Below, piece by piece: positions 1 through 8,421 of a DNA stretch of 44,145 nt. The stretch comes from Lutibacter sp. B2 (lineage in GTDB: Bacteria; Bacillota; Clostridia; Peptostreptococcales; Thermotaleaceae). The stretch lies in assembly GCA_015686845.1 (NCBI GenBank), contig JADPRS010000029.1, positions 1 to 44,145 of the forward strand, read 5' to 3'. The notes beneath the pieces are model-generated. The model was not told the DNA's origin, ran no database searches, and saw nothing but the letters and a program-made list of their open reading frames with translations. Made by a program: the position numbers and the translations under genes. Numbering within the stretch: position 1 is the stretch's first letter; the number at the start of each line of letters is the position of its first letter.

Positions 1-342
1 GTAGAGGATATGCATTTTTCAATGAAAATTGTAAAGCATATTAAATCCAATGGAATTGTCATTGCAAAGGATGGACAAACGGTAGGAATCGGACCCGGTC
101 AAGTAAATAGAATTTGGGCAGTAGAGAATGCAATCAAACAATCTAACTTTGATATCAAAGGAAGTGTATTGGCTTCAGATGCATTCTTCCCATTTGATGA
201 TTGTGTAGAAACAGCGGCTAAGGCTGGCGTGACTGCTATTATTCAACCCGGTGGTTCTATGAGAGATGAAGAATCCATTAAAAAAGCAAATGAGTACGGA
301 ATGGCTATGATTTTTACTGGAATGAGACATTTTAAGCACTAG
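1..342 (+). CDS. purH: PurH C-terminal part (AICAR transformylase/IMP cyclohydrolase), cut by window edge
   Basis: The reading frame is open from base 1, so this is the 3' end of a gene that starts outside the window. The peptide carries the conserved C-terminal AICAR formyltransferase segment, with [13 protein letters not shown], a SDAFFPFDD stretch and the family ending [11 protein letters not shown]. PurH performs the last two steps of IMP synthesis: formylation of AICAR from 10-formyl-THF, then cyclisation. Only the end of the formyltransferase domain is visible; the N-terminal cyclohydrolase domain lies upstream. The gene ends 13 nt before purD, whose ribosome site (AGAGGAGGGG) starts right at its stop codon, so the two are co-transcribed in the usual purine operon order. 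The family assignment is firm. Confidence 0.95.
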   Translation, partial: VEDMHFSMKIVKHIKSNGIVIAKDGQTVGIGPGQVNRIWAVENAIKQSNFDIKGSVLASDAFFPFDDCVETAAKAGVTAIIQPGGSMRDEESIKKANEYGMAMIFTGMRHFKH

Positions 343-355
343 AGGAGGGGTTAGG

Positions 356-1618
356 ATGAAGGTATTAGTAGTAGGAAGTGGTGGACGAGAACATGCGATT
401 GTTTGGAAATTAAGACAAAGTAGTCATGTAGATAAAATCTATTGTGCTCCAGGAAATGGAGGAACTGCTCATATAGCCCAAAATATAGATATTAAAGATC
501 ATGAAATAGATCAATTACTAACCTTTGCAAAGGAAAATGAAATAGATTTAACAGTAGTAGGACCTGAAGTATCTTTAGTTATGGGAATCGTAGATTTGTT
601 TCAAGAAAATGGACTTAAAGTATTTGGACCTAACAAAAAATGTGCTCAGCTAGAGGGAAGTAAAAATTTTACAAAAAAATTCTTAATTCGTAATAATATC
701 CCTACAGCACCTTACGTAGAAGTAAGAGACATTAAAACAGCAAAAGAAAAATTAGAAAATTTCGGATACCCCGTTGTTATAAAAGCAGATGGATTGGCTG
801 CAGGAAAAGGTGTTGTCATTGCAGAAAATCAAGAACAAGCTCATAAAGCACTAGAGGATATGATTGTTAGTAGAAAATTTGGAGAAGCAGGAGACAATGT
901 AATAATAGAGGGCTTCTTAACAGGAAAAGAAGCTTCTATTTTATGTTTTGTAGACGGAAATACGATGGTTCCTATGGAAAGTGCTCAGGATTATAAGAAG
1001 ATATTTGAAAATGATTTAGGGCCAAATACGGGAGGAATGGGAAGTTATTCTCCTAATTTTTTGTATGAAACAACCTATAAGAAAGAAGTAGAAGAAAAGA
1101 TTTTAAAGCCTATGCTTGAAGGTTTTAAAAAAGAAAAATTAGATTTTAAGGGAATCCTTTTTATTGGACTTATGCTTACAGAAGAAGGGACGCAAGTGTT
1201 AGAACTAAATGTAAGATTCGGAGACCCTGAAACACAATCGATTCTCATGAGGTTAGAAACAGATTTAGTAGAGATTATGGAGAGCATCTGTGAAGGAAAT
1301 CTTGAAAATATGAATATTAAGTGGAATGACAAGCAAGCAGTATGCGTAGTTATATCATCAGGTGGATATCCTGAGCTCTATGAAAAAAACAAAGTGATTG
1401 AAGGATTAGAAAATGTAGATGAGGATGTAGTTGTATTTCATGCAGGAACAAAATTAGAAGATGAAAAAGTACTTACAAATGGCGGTAGAGTATTGGGGGT
1501 TACAGCTCTTGGAAATACCACTGAAGAAGCAAGAAAGAAAATTTATAAAGAAATAGAAAAGATTCGTTTTGATGAAATGTACTATAGAAAAGATATTGCA
1601 CAGGATAGTAATTATTAA
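356..1618 (+). CDS. purD: Phosphoribosylamine-glycine ligase (GAR synthetase)
   Basis: PurD joins glycine to 5-phosphoribosylamine with ATP to give GAR, the second step of de novo purine synthesis in the cytosol. The 420 residues match the usual family length. The N-domain has GSGGREHA at residues 7-14 and APGNGGTA soon after. The ATP-grasp core has VVIKADGLAAGKGVVIA and PNTGGMGSYSP, and the metal-binding LNVRFGDPETQ follows. ATG 356 has an AGGAGGGG site just upstream. It follows purH directly and is the last gene of the operon, because a strong hairpin lies within 11 nt of its stop. Nothing about it is unusual. Confidence 0.97.
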   Translation: MKVLVVGSGGREHAIVWKLRQSSHVDKIYCAPGNGGTAHIAQNIDIKDHEIDQLLTFAKENEIDLTVVGPEVSLVMGIVDLFQENGLKVFGPNKKCAQLEGSKNFTKKFLIRNNIPTAPYVEVRDIKTAKEKLENFGYPVVIKADGLAAGKGVVIAENQEQAHKALEDMIVSRKFGEAGDNVIIEGFLTGKEASILCFVDGNTMVPMESAQDYKKIFENDLGPNTGGMGSYSPNFLYETTYKKEVEEKILKPMLEGFKKEKLDFKGILFIGLMLTEEGTQVLELNVRFGDPETQSILMRLETDLVEIMESICEGNLENMNIKWNDKQAVCVVISSGGYPELYEKNKVIEGLENVDEDVVVFHAGTKLEDEKVLTNGGRVLGVTALGNTTEEARKKIYKEIEKIRFDEMYYRKDIAQDSNY

Positions 1619-1628
1619 GAAGAATTTA

Positions 1629-1685
1629 TTATAATCTAAATAACGAGATACTCTTTTTAAGAGCATCTCGTTATTTAGATTATAA
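1629..1685. terminator. Bidirectional intrinsic terminator between purD and the HD-GYP gene
   Basis: A perfect 21-bp inverted repeat (1629-1649 with 1665-1685) encloses an inner CTCTT/AAGAG stem with a TTT loop. A-rich and T-rich flanks occur on both sides. It sits between the stop codons of two convergent genes, so it probably ends transcription in both directions. Confidence 0.85.
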
Positions 1686-1694
1686 ATTAAGTTG

Positions 1695-3500
1695 TTAAAC
1701 TTGATTTTTAGCTAGAAGATCTAAAAATACATCAACGATTTTTTCATCGAATTGAGTACCTTTGCCTAACTGAAGTTGCGTGATGGCTTGTTCTGTTGTT
1801 AAGGGGGCTTTTCTGTAAGGTCTGGCACTTGTCATTGCATCATAAGCATCTGTAACCATTAATATTTTTGCTAATATATTAATTTCATCTCCCTTTAATT
1901 GAAGAGGATATCCTTTGCCGTCAATACGTTCATGATGTTGCCGTAAGATATTTCTACTTTCTTCAAGGAAACCTACATCTTTAAGGATATTATAGCCAAT
2001 TTGAGGGTGTTGCTGAATTAATTTAAATTCTTCATCCGTTAACTTACCTTCTTTATTAATAATAGAAGAGGGAATACCTATTTTTCCTATATCATGAAGA
2101 ATACTAGAAAATTCAAGGACGTTGATTTTAGTTTGACTCATGTTAAGTTCCTTTGCAATGATTAGTGAATAATTTCTAACCCGATCACAGTGTCCGTGTG
2201 TATATTTGTCATTTGCTTCAATTGAATTTGCAAGAACGTTAACAGTTGAAAGATAATTTTTTCTGACTTCATCTAAAAGGCTTAATAATTCTTCATTCAT
2301 TTCTTCTGTCTCTTCTGAGTAAGCAAGAATTTCTTCTTTTTGTGATAATATTTCCTTGTTTTTGTCTACAAGCTCTTGAACATGAATGTTCCTTTCTTCA
2401 AGAAGATCCCTAATTTTCTGGATCATATTATTAAAATTATCCCCTAGAATTTTAAATTCATCGTGTGATTTAATTTTTACATGAACATTAAAATTATTGT
2501 GGGTAGATACTTGATTAATTACTTTCATTATATTGTTTATAGGATTGATGATGATTGAGGATAAAAAATAACCTATTACAAAAGTGATGAGCATACTAAA
2601 TATGCCAATAGCAATGAATCTATTTTTTATGGGAGAAACTTCTTTATCAATATTTATTGGATTGACTCCTACAAGTTTCCATTGCGTATTTGGTACTGTT
2701 AGATAAGAGATCACTACTTTTTCGTTATTCCATGTATGTATATCTGTTCCCTTTTCATTAGAAAGGATTGTTTTTACCCACTCTTTATTACTTATATTTT
2801 TTGTAAGCATTTTGTTATTTGGATGTGCGTAAACATCTCCTTTTTTACTAAGAAGCATAAGATAACCGTTTTCACCGAATTGGATATTATTAATAATGTT
2901 TGAGAATTTTTTTAATTTGATATCCATACCTATTACACCCACTAAGGAATCATTCTTATGAATAGCTTTTGCTACAGTTACAATAACATTTCCAAGATCT
3001 CCTGCATCTACATAGGGTTCTGTCCAAATGATTTTTTCATTATTGTTTACTGTAGCCTTGTACCATGATCTAGTTCTGCAGTCGTAATCATCAGGCATGG
3101 TAGGGTCTATAGGCGTAATAAAAATCGAACCATCTTCTTCTACACCTAAATATATCCAAGCAATATCAGGGATTGAGTTAACATAACCTGTCCATTGATC
3201 TGATATAGGCTTAAAATGTTTAGGGATAGCGGTAACCATTTTAAGCTGATTGGCATGATTGCGATAATTTTTCAAGTCATCCTTTGAAGCCCAATCATTA
3301 ATGATATACTCCATATCATACATAAAATTTTTCAAGAAATAATCGTTTACATTTTGTAAAGTTTCATAATTATTCAATTTTATCTGATTAACCACTATTT
3401 TTTTTGAGTCATTGTAAGTTAAAAATCCTAATGTTGTAACAGAAATAATAATTAATATGAGCATTATGATAGTGAGTTTACTTCTAATCTGTAGTCTCAA
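1695..3500 (-). CDS. Membrane sensor with Cache, HAMP and HD-GYP domains (c-di-GMP phosphodiesterase)
   Basis: The 601-residue protein has a transmembrane segment near residues 9-28, an extracellular Cache-type sensor at about 35-285, a second membrane segment at about 293-314 and a HAMP linker at about 315-368. A Glu-rich coiled coil (about 370-412) leads into an HD-GYP domain. The catalytic signatures are visible: HD at 469-470 in LHDIGKIGIP, HH at 522-523 and GKGYP at 528-532. HD-GYP proteins hydrolyse c-di-GMP, so an external ligand sensed by the Cache domain would lower c-di-GMP inside the cell. The Cache core holds the WYKATV and GVIGMDI segments typical of small-ligand binders. The gene stands alone, convergent with purD. 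The ligand cannot be read from sequence. Confidence 0.9.
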   Translation of the reverse strand: MRLQIRSKLTIIMLILIIISVTTLGFLTYNDSKKIVVNQIKLNNYETLQNVNDYFLKNFMYDMEYIINDWASKDDLKNYRNHANQLKMVTAIPKHFKPISDQWTGYVNSIPDIAWIYLGVEEDGSIFITPIDPTMPDDYDCRTRSWYKATVNNNEKIIWTEPYVDAGDLGNVIVTVAKAIHKNDSLVGVIGMDIKLKKFSNIINNIQFGENGYLMLLSKKGDVYAHPNNKMLTKNISNKEWVKTILSNEKGTDIHTWNNEKVVISYLTVPNTQWKLVGVNPINIDKEVSPIKNRFIAIGIFSMLITFVIGYFLSSIIINPINNIMKVINQVSTHNNFNVHVKIKSHDEFKILGDNFNNMIQKIRDLLEERNIHVQELVDKNKEILSQKEEILAYSEETEEMNEELLSLLDEVRKNYLSTVNVLANSIEANDKYTHGHCDRVRNYSLIIAKELNMSQTKINVLEFSSILHDIGKIGIPSSIINKEGKLTDEEFKLIQQHPQIGYNILKDVGFLEESRNILRQHHERIDGKGYPLQLKGDEINILAKILMVTDAYDAMTSARPYRKAPLTTEQAITQLQLGKGTQFDEKIVDVFLDLLAKNQV

Positions 3501-3787
3501 GAGGTTTCCTCCCTATGCTTTTGAATATGATGAAAAATTAAAATAAATATAATACTTTGATATTTATAATATCCTTTAAAATGGTGATTTTTTTCCTATT
3601 ATATCATATAACAGAGCCAGTCCATATAGAAAGAAAAAAGGTAGTAGTTTGAATGATAAAGAAGGAAAAATTGGTATTATGTAGAAAATATATGAATTAA
3701 GGGATGTTAGAGGAAAACTGTAGTGTGGTTAATTTATGATTATATGGGGAAATTAGATTTTAAATTAAATAACAATTTTTGAGGGGG

Positions 3788-5728
3788 ATGACGCGTTATA
3801 TGTTTTGTAATAATATTGAAATGAAAACATTGTTAGATACTGTACCTGTACCTATTATCGTTTTTGATAACAATAATGAAATAATAAGTATAAACTTAGA
3901 AGTCATAAATATGTTTAAGAATGATTTAGATATAGAACGTAATGATACCAATAGCTGTATAAAAGAGTTTTTCAAAAAAGATTTAACTTATTTTAGAAAT
4001 AAGGCTAGTGAAGAATCTTTATGTTTGGAAAAAACATTTAAAATACATAAGAAACTTTTACATTTTAAGGTTAAATTTAAAAAATCAGAAGAAAATACAA
4101 TCGTTGTTTTAAATGATATAACGAGGCATAAGAAAACTGAAATAGAACTTAAAGAAAGTAAAGAACGTTTAGACTCTGTTCTTCAAAATATGCCTATTAT
4201 GATGGATGCTATGGATGAAAATGATAATATTATAGTATGTAACAATGAATGTGAGAGGGTTACTGGTTATTCAAAGGAAGAAATGATAAATAATCATACT
4301 ATATGGGAGAAGCTATACCCAGATCAAGACTATAGAGAAAAAATAGTAAATCAAATAAGGGAGAAGGATTGTAATTTTAGAGACTTAGAGTATGACATTG
4401 TATGTAAAGACGGTAGCGTGAAAACCATATCTTGGTTTAATATTTCTAAGAAGTTTCCTATTCATGGATGGCATTCATGGGCATTTGGGATTGATGTTAC
4501 AAATAGAAATAAGACAGAAGAAAGGCTAAGAAAAAAAACGAAAGAACTTAAAAAGATATTTGAAGCATTACCTGACCTTTATTTTCGCATAAATTCACAA
4601 GGTATTATATTGGATTGTATGTCAGGTATACATTCTGATTTTGATATAGTTCCTAAAGAGTGTATTGGATATGCATTTCGGGATATAGTCCCTGAGGAGA
4701 TGAAGTCATTTATTAATAAAAAGATAAGTAAAGTTTTTAAAACAAATAGGTTAGTTGAAAAGGAATTTGAGTTAAAAGAGAATGGTAAGTTAAAATATTA
4801 TGAAAGCAGAGTAATACCTTTAATAAAAGATGAGATGATAATTATAATTAGAGATATTTCAAAAAGGAAATTAAATGAAGAAGCCAAAAAAAGAGCTAAA
4901 GAGAATATGAAGCTACTAAATGAGGCTGTTGAACACGAAAGACTTAGAACAGAGTTTTTTGCCAATATATCCCATGAATTTAGAACGCCCATAAATGTGA
5001 TATTAGGGGCTATACAATTAATTGATATTTATTTAAATGATATACCTGATTTAGAGGTTTATGAAAAACTAATAAAGATAAAGAGAAGCATGAAGCAAAA
5101 CTGTTATAGACTAATAAGATTAGTAAATAATTTGATTGACATTACAAGAATAGATTCAGATTTTTTAGAATTAAACCTTAGAAATTATGATATTGTAAAA
5201 ATAATAAAGGATATAACTTTATCCGTTTCAGAGTTTGTAAAACTTAAGTCTTTAAACCTTGAATTTTATTGTAATATTGATAAAAAAGTCATTGCTTGTG
5301 ATTTAGATAAAATTGATCGAATATTATTAAATCTGTTATCAAATGCAATAAAGTTTACAAAACAAGGTGGTAAAATATCTGTAAGTGTAGAAGCTGAAAA
5401 GAATGAGGTTATTGTTTCCATAAGGGATTCAGGAATAGGTATTAAAGATGAAAATCAAGAAATTATATTTGAAAGATTTAGGCAGGTAAATAAATCTTTA
5501 ACTAGAGAAAATGAAGGTAGTGGAATAGGATTATCTCTTGTAAAATCCTTAGTTGAAATGCAGGGTGGAACTATATGGGTAAATAGCGAATATGAAAAGG
5601 GGAGTGAGTTTATTATAAAACTTCCTGCAAAGTTGGTTGAAGATCATACAGATCATAATATACTAAAAAGCATTCAGTCAGATAAGGTTGAAAAGGTATC
5701 CATAGAGTTTTCGGATATATATTTTTAA
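3788..5728 (+). CDS. Orphan soluble histidine kinase with three PAS-like domains
   Basis: There is no transmembrane segment, so the kinase is probably cytoplasmic. Three PAS-like blocks follow one another at about 10-115, 125-245 and 255-365, the second clearest (NECERVTGYSKEEMI). A short coiled coil leads to HisKA with FFANISHEFRTP, the phospho-acceptor His near residue 396. HATPase_c follows with NLLSNAIKF, DSGIGI and GSGIGLSLVKSL. The start is uncertain: the GAGGGGG site abuts ATG 3788, ATG 3800 lies 12 nt beyond it, and TTG 3779 is also in frame. No response regulator is adjacent. The C-terminal tail ends VSIEFSDIYF and is shared with the kinase at 21999-23516, so the two are paralogues. 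Confidence 0.88.
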   Translation: MTRYMFCNNIEMKTLLDTVPVPIIVFDNNNEIISINLEVINMFKNDLDIERNDTNSCIKEFFKKDLTYFRNKASEESLCLEKTFKIHKKLLHFKVKFKKSEENTIVVLNDITRHKKTEIELKESKERLDSVLQNMPIMMDAMDENDNIIVCNNECERVTGYSKEEMINNHTIWEKLYPDQDYREKIVNQIREKDCNFRDLEYDIVCKDGSVKTISWFNISKKFPIHGWHSWAFGIDVTNRNKTEERLRKKTKELKKIFEALPDLYFRINSQGIILDCMSGIHSDFDIVPKECIGYAFRDIVPEEMKSFINKKISKVFKTNRLVEKEFELKENGKLKYYESRVIPLIKDEMIIIIRDISKRKLNEEAKKRAKENMKLLNEAVEHERLRTEFFANISHEFRTPINVILGAIQLIDIYLNDIPDLEVYEKLIKIKRSMKQNCYRLIRLVNNLIDITRIDSDFLELNLRNYDIVKIIKDITLSVSEFVKLKSLNLEFYCNIDKKVIACDLDKIDRILLNLLSNAIKFTKQGGKISVSVEAEKNEVIVSIRDSGIGIKDENQEIIFERFRQVNKSLTRENEGSGIGLSLVKSLVEMQGGTIWVNSEYEKGSEFIIKLPAKLVEDHTDHNILKSIQSDKVEKVSIEFSDIYF

Positions 5729-5757
5729 AGGTTCGTGAAATGATATAATACTTCAAT

Positions 5758-5808
5758 AAATATCTCCTACAGGATAGATTTTTTTGTCTACTCTAATAGG
5801 GGATATTT
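5758..5808. terminator. Possible bidirectional terminator between the kinase and the hydrogenase-like gene
   Basis: Arms AAATATCTCCT (5758-5768) and AGGGGATATTT (5798-5808) pair with one G-U. The 29-nt loop contains a run of seven T. It lies between convergent stop codons. The long loop makes this less certain than the other hairpins of the window. Confidence 0.4.
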
Positions 5809-5815
5809 TAATTAA

Positions 5816-7159
5816 TTATTCTCTTTTTAAAATTTTTGAAACTTCATTGTCCTCTATTATTTCTTCAATACGGCTAATTCCAAATTGTTTAAGTATTTTC
5901 ATTACATTTATATTATCAAAGGGCGTCATTATAAGGGAATCCTCTCCAAAGTCATTTACTAAGCGAGTGGCTTTTTCCACATCAATATTTGTTTTTGGTC
6001 CTCCTACACAACCACCTAAACATCCCATTCCTTCGACAAAATTATAATCTACATTTTTCTTGATAGATAATTCATCTAGGAATTGTTTACATTTTTTTAC
6101 GCCATCAATCTTCTTGGATTTAAGTTTTATTACTCTTTTTGGTTCTAATCTATTTACTACTGTTTTTACCGAAAAGCTTACGCCTCCAGTTCTTGCATAT
6201 AATCTTCCTCCAAAGGATGCTTGATCTTTTTCATCACTAGGCAAATCTTTTAAATTTATTTCTAGCGTATCAAATATTTCTTTTAACTCCCTATATGTTA
6301 CTACAAAATCTATATCTCCTTTTAAAGCTGGGTCTTTTGCTTCAGCTTTTTTCGCTACACATGGACTTATGAAAACAACCTTTGCATTCCCATAGAGTCT
6401 TTTTAAAAATCTACCTGATGCGATCATAGGAGAAATAGATGGAGGCATATGCTCAAAAAGGGTAGGATAATTTTTCTTCACTAGATTAAACCATACAGGG
6501 CAGCAACAACTAGTTAAATGAAAATCTTCTTTGCTTTTTACTAAATGAATGAATTCAAAGGCCTCTTTAATAGTTAATATATCTGCAAACATAGCCACTT
6601 CAACCATATCTTTAAAACCTATACTCTTTAGAGCAGTTCGAATTTGCCCCATAGTTACATTTTCTCCGAATTGGCCTACTATAGATGGTGCAACGGCAGC
6701 ATAAACGGTCGTATTTTTATCCTTTAGAAAATCGATTAATGGAATAAATTCTATTTTATCTACTAAAGAGCCAAAATCACAGTTAGTAACACACTCACCG
6801 CAACTTAAGCACGTATTATTGTCTATTATTGGTCCTTTGCCCCTGTTGTAAATATGAGCTTCATATTTGCAAGAATCTATACATTTATCATCTTCACAAT
6901 ACTCACATGGACCTTCTATTTTTGCAACGATAGGTTCCTTGATTTCTTTGGAATTTTTTATTATATTTATTTCATCTTCAAACTCATGCCCACTAGGATC
7001 TAATCCCATAGCGACTCTAATATGATCCTGAATAAATGGAATATCTTTGTCTTTAAAATTATATTTTTCTTTTATTTCTTGTGTTAATTTATTTAAATCT
7101 TCATTGTCTTTTAATTCTTCATCCCAGTACTTCTTTACTATTTCAGCAAAAATTTTCAT
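5816..7159 (-). CDS. [FeFe]-hydrogenase-like protein with two [4Fe-4S] clusters, possibly sensory type
   Basis: The 447 residues hold an N-terminal ferredoxin-like part with two Cys sets (85, 88, 93, 97 and 117, 120, 123, 127) and then an H-cluster domain. The three H-cluster motifs are present but not in the classical form: L1 is TSCCCPVW (216-223) rather than TSCCPGW, L2 is SPCVAKK (265-271), and L3 is EGMGCLGGCVGG with Cys 380 and 384. All four expected cluster Cys are kept. Classical members make or oxidise H2. The compact form and altered motifs recall the poorly characterised group C/D enzymes, some proposed as H2 or redox sensors. It is monocistronic, with no maturase or electron-partner gene nearby. 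Family membership is firm; activity is inference. Confidence 0.85.
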   Translation of the reverse strand: MKIFAEIVKKYWDEELKDNEDLNKLTQEIKEKYNFKDKDIPFIQDHIRVAMGLDPSGHEFEDEINIIKNSKEIKEPIVAKIEGPCEYCEDDKCIDSCKYEAHIYNRGKGPIIDNNTCLSCGECVTNCDFGSLVDKIEFIPLIDFLKDKNTTVYAAVAPSIVGQFGENVTMGQIRTALKSIGFKDMVEVAMFADILTIKEAFEFIHLVKSKEDFHLTSCCCPVWFNLVKKNYPTLFEHMPPSISPMIASGRFLKRLYGNAKVVFISPCVAKKAEAKDPALKGDIDFVVTYRELKEIFDTLEINLKDLPSDEKDQASFGGRLYARTGGVSFSVKTVVNRLEPKRVIKLKSKKIDGVKKCKQFLDELSIKKNVDYNFVEGMGCLGGCVGGPKTNIDVEKATRLVNDFGEDSLIMTPFDNINVMKILKQFGISRIEEIIEDNEVSKILKRE

Positions 7160-7310
7160 TCTTTTTTCTTGAAAGTGTTTAAATCTAGTATCTATAATAA
7201 TTCATCCTTCCTTTTTTATCATTAGGCAATCAATAAATGCTCTATTAATTTTTATACATATAATATATTACCCAAATTCAAGGGGTTTATTCAAACTAGG
7301 AATAGTAAGA

Positions 7311-7360
7311 TATGATTTTTAAATCAAAGAGTTAAAGGAAGTTTTCTGATTTAAATCATA
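7311..7360. repeat. Inverted repeat upstream of the cupin gene
   Basis: TATGATTTTTAAATCA (7311-7326) and TGATTTAAATCATA (7347-7360) are inverted copies with a two-base bulge, separated by 20 nt. They lie 55 nt before the cupin start and could be a regulator site or a leader hairpin. No terminator T-run follows. Confidence 0.4.
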
Positions 7361-7414
7361 TTTAATGGGTAAAATAAAGTATCATAATACAAATGAGCGT
7401 TAGGAGGAAAACAT

Positions 7415-7759
7415 ATGGATAAACATTTTATAAAAAATATTGATTTTTCAAAAGTCATAGAAATGGATTCCCTTGTAGAATATCAAGAGGGAAGAGTCGT
7501 TAGTAGAACATTAGCACAAGGAAAACCACTAAGTGTAACTCTATTTGCATTTGATCAAGGAGAAGAGATTAGTTCACATTCTGCAAGTGGAGATGCTATG
7601 GTTTATATACTTGATGGTGAGGCAGAAGTTACAATAGGAGAAGAGAAATTTACTGTGAAAAAGGGTGAAACCATTGTTATGCCCGCACATATTCCTCATG
7701 CACTTTTAGCAAAAGAAAGATTTAAGATGCTTTTGACTGTTGTATTTAGTCTTTCTTGA
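7415..7759 (+). CDS. Small single-domain cupin protein
   Basis: This 114-residue protein has one conserved cupin barrel. The first motif is degenerate, SSHSASGDAMVYILDGEAEVTIG, and the second is KKGETIVMPAHIPHAL. Candidate metal ligands are the His of SSHS and of PAHIPHAL, but the usual second His of motif 1 (HxH) is not clear. Small cupins of this kind bind a metal or a small ligand; the substrate is not predictable. ATG 7415 is preceded by TAGGAGGAAAACAT, a good ribosome site. It is a single-gene unit bounded by a divergent hydrogenase-like gene and a terminator. Confidence 0.85.
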   Translation: MDKHFIKNIDFSKVIEMDSLVEYQEGRVVSRTLAQGKPLSVTLFAFDQGEEISSHSASGDAMVYILDGEAEVTIGEEKFTVKKGETIVMPAHIPHALLAKERFKMLLTVVFSLS

Positions 7760-7802
7760 TATGAATTGTATGAATGTCTATATAAAATTAATAGGATAAA
7801 AG

Positions 7803-7846
7803 ACAACTCTAGAAAGCTAAGATGAAGTTTTCTAGGGTTGTTTTTT
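7803..7846. terminator. Terminator shared by the cupin and fur-family genes
   Basis: ACAACTCTAGAAA (7803-7815) pairs with TTTCTAGGGTTGT (7829-7841) with one G-U, followed by a T-run for the plus strand. The right arm overlaps the last codons of the convergent regulator gene (stop at 7832-7834), an economical arrangement. Confidence 0.75.
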
Positions 7847-8269
7847 GTTGTATTCACAATCCTTGCAATATCCATATAATTCAAGCTTATGTTCCGTTAA
7901 ATTGAAATTTTTTTCTTTTGATAATTGAATTAAACTCTTTAGAGGACAAAAATCTATTACTTCAGTTTTACCGCATCCTTTGCATATAAGATGGTGATGA
8001 TGTTTATCAGAACATGCCAATTTATATAAAGTCATACCGTTTTCAGCGATCACTTTATATAAAAGATCTAGCTTTTCTAATATTTCTAGATTTCTATACA
8101 CGGTGGACATATTCGTTTTAGGATTCATTTCTTTTGATTTACTAAGGATCGTTTCAACAGAAATTAGATTTTGATCATTTGACACAAGAACTTGTAAAAT
8201 TACTTTTCTTTGTTCCGTGGTTTTATAACCATTGGCTTTTAGTTTATTTAATAAAACATTTAAGTTCAT
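7832..8269 (-). CDS. zur: Fur-family metal regulator, probably Zur
   Basis: The 145-residue protein has a winged-helix N-domain (KLKANGYKTTEQRKVIL, then NMSTVYRNLEIL as recognition helix) and a dimerisation domain. That domain holds the metal-binding HHHHLICKGCGKTEVIDF and a second CxxC (YCKDC); the two CxxC pairs form the structural zinc site. I chose ATG 8269 because GGAG lies 8 nt upstream; an in-frame GTG at 8278 is too close to that site. The gene is divergent from a znuACB-type operon, which argues for zinc (Zur) over iron or peroxide sensing, but metal specificity is inferred only from context. It probably represses the transporter when metal is plentiful. Confidence 0.8.
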   Translation of the reverse strand: MNLNVLLNKLKANGYKTTEQRKVILQVLVSNDQNLISVETILSKSKEMNPKTNMSTVYRNLEILEKLDLLYKVIAENGMTLYKLACSDKHHHHLICKGCGKTEVIDFCPLKSLIQLSKEKNFNLTEHKLELYGYCKDCEYNKKQP

Positions 8270-8285
8270 AAGATTCACTCCAAAA

Positions 8286-8330
8286 TTCTATCATATTTCC
8301 ATAATATCATAGAATAAATGACAATAACAA
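8286..8330 (-). promoter_or_regulatory. Promoter of the fur-family gene with overlapping imperfect palindrome
   Basis: On the minus strand TTGTTA (8325-8330) and TATTAT (8301-8306) are spaced by 18 nt. An inverted repeat with 12-nt arms and a 5-nt centre (8286-8314, one mismatch, TTCTAT at one end and ATAGAA at the other) covers the -10 box and could allow autoregulation. Confidence 0.5.
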
Positions 8331-8352
8331 TGTATTTGCCTAAATAACACCG

Positions 8353-8381
8353 TTGACATTTAAATACAAACATGGTTAAAT
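8353..8381 (+). promoter_or_regulatory. znuA promoter
   Basis: TTGACA (8353-8358), a 17-nt spacer and TTAAAT (8376-8381) preceded by TGG form a sigma-A type promoter. Transcription would begin inside the palindrome at 8385-8403. Confidence 0.65.
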
Positions 8382-8384
8382 GAA

Positions 8385-8403
8385 ATTGCAAGTTACTTGC
8401 AAT
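8385..8403. promoter_or_regulatory. Perfect 9-1-9 palindrome, probable Zur operator
   Basis: ATTGCAAGTTACTTGCAAT is a perfect inverted repeat with a one-base centre, the geometry used by Fur-family proteins. It overlaps the predicted transcription start of the metal transporter operon and faces the divergent fur-family gene, so it is the best candidate operator. Confidence 0.65.
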
Positions 8404-8421
8404 AAGAAAGGAGAAATAAAT

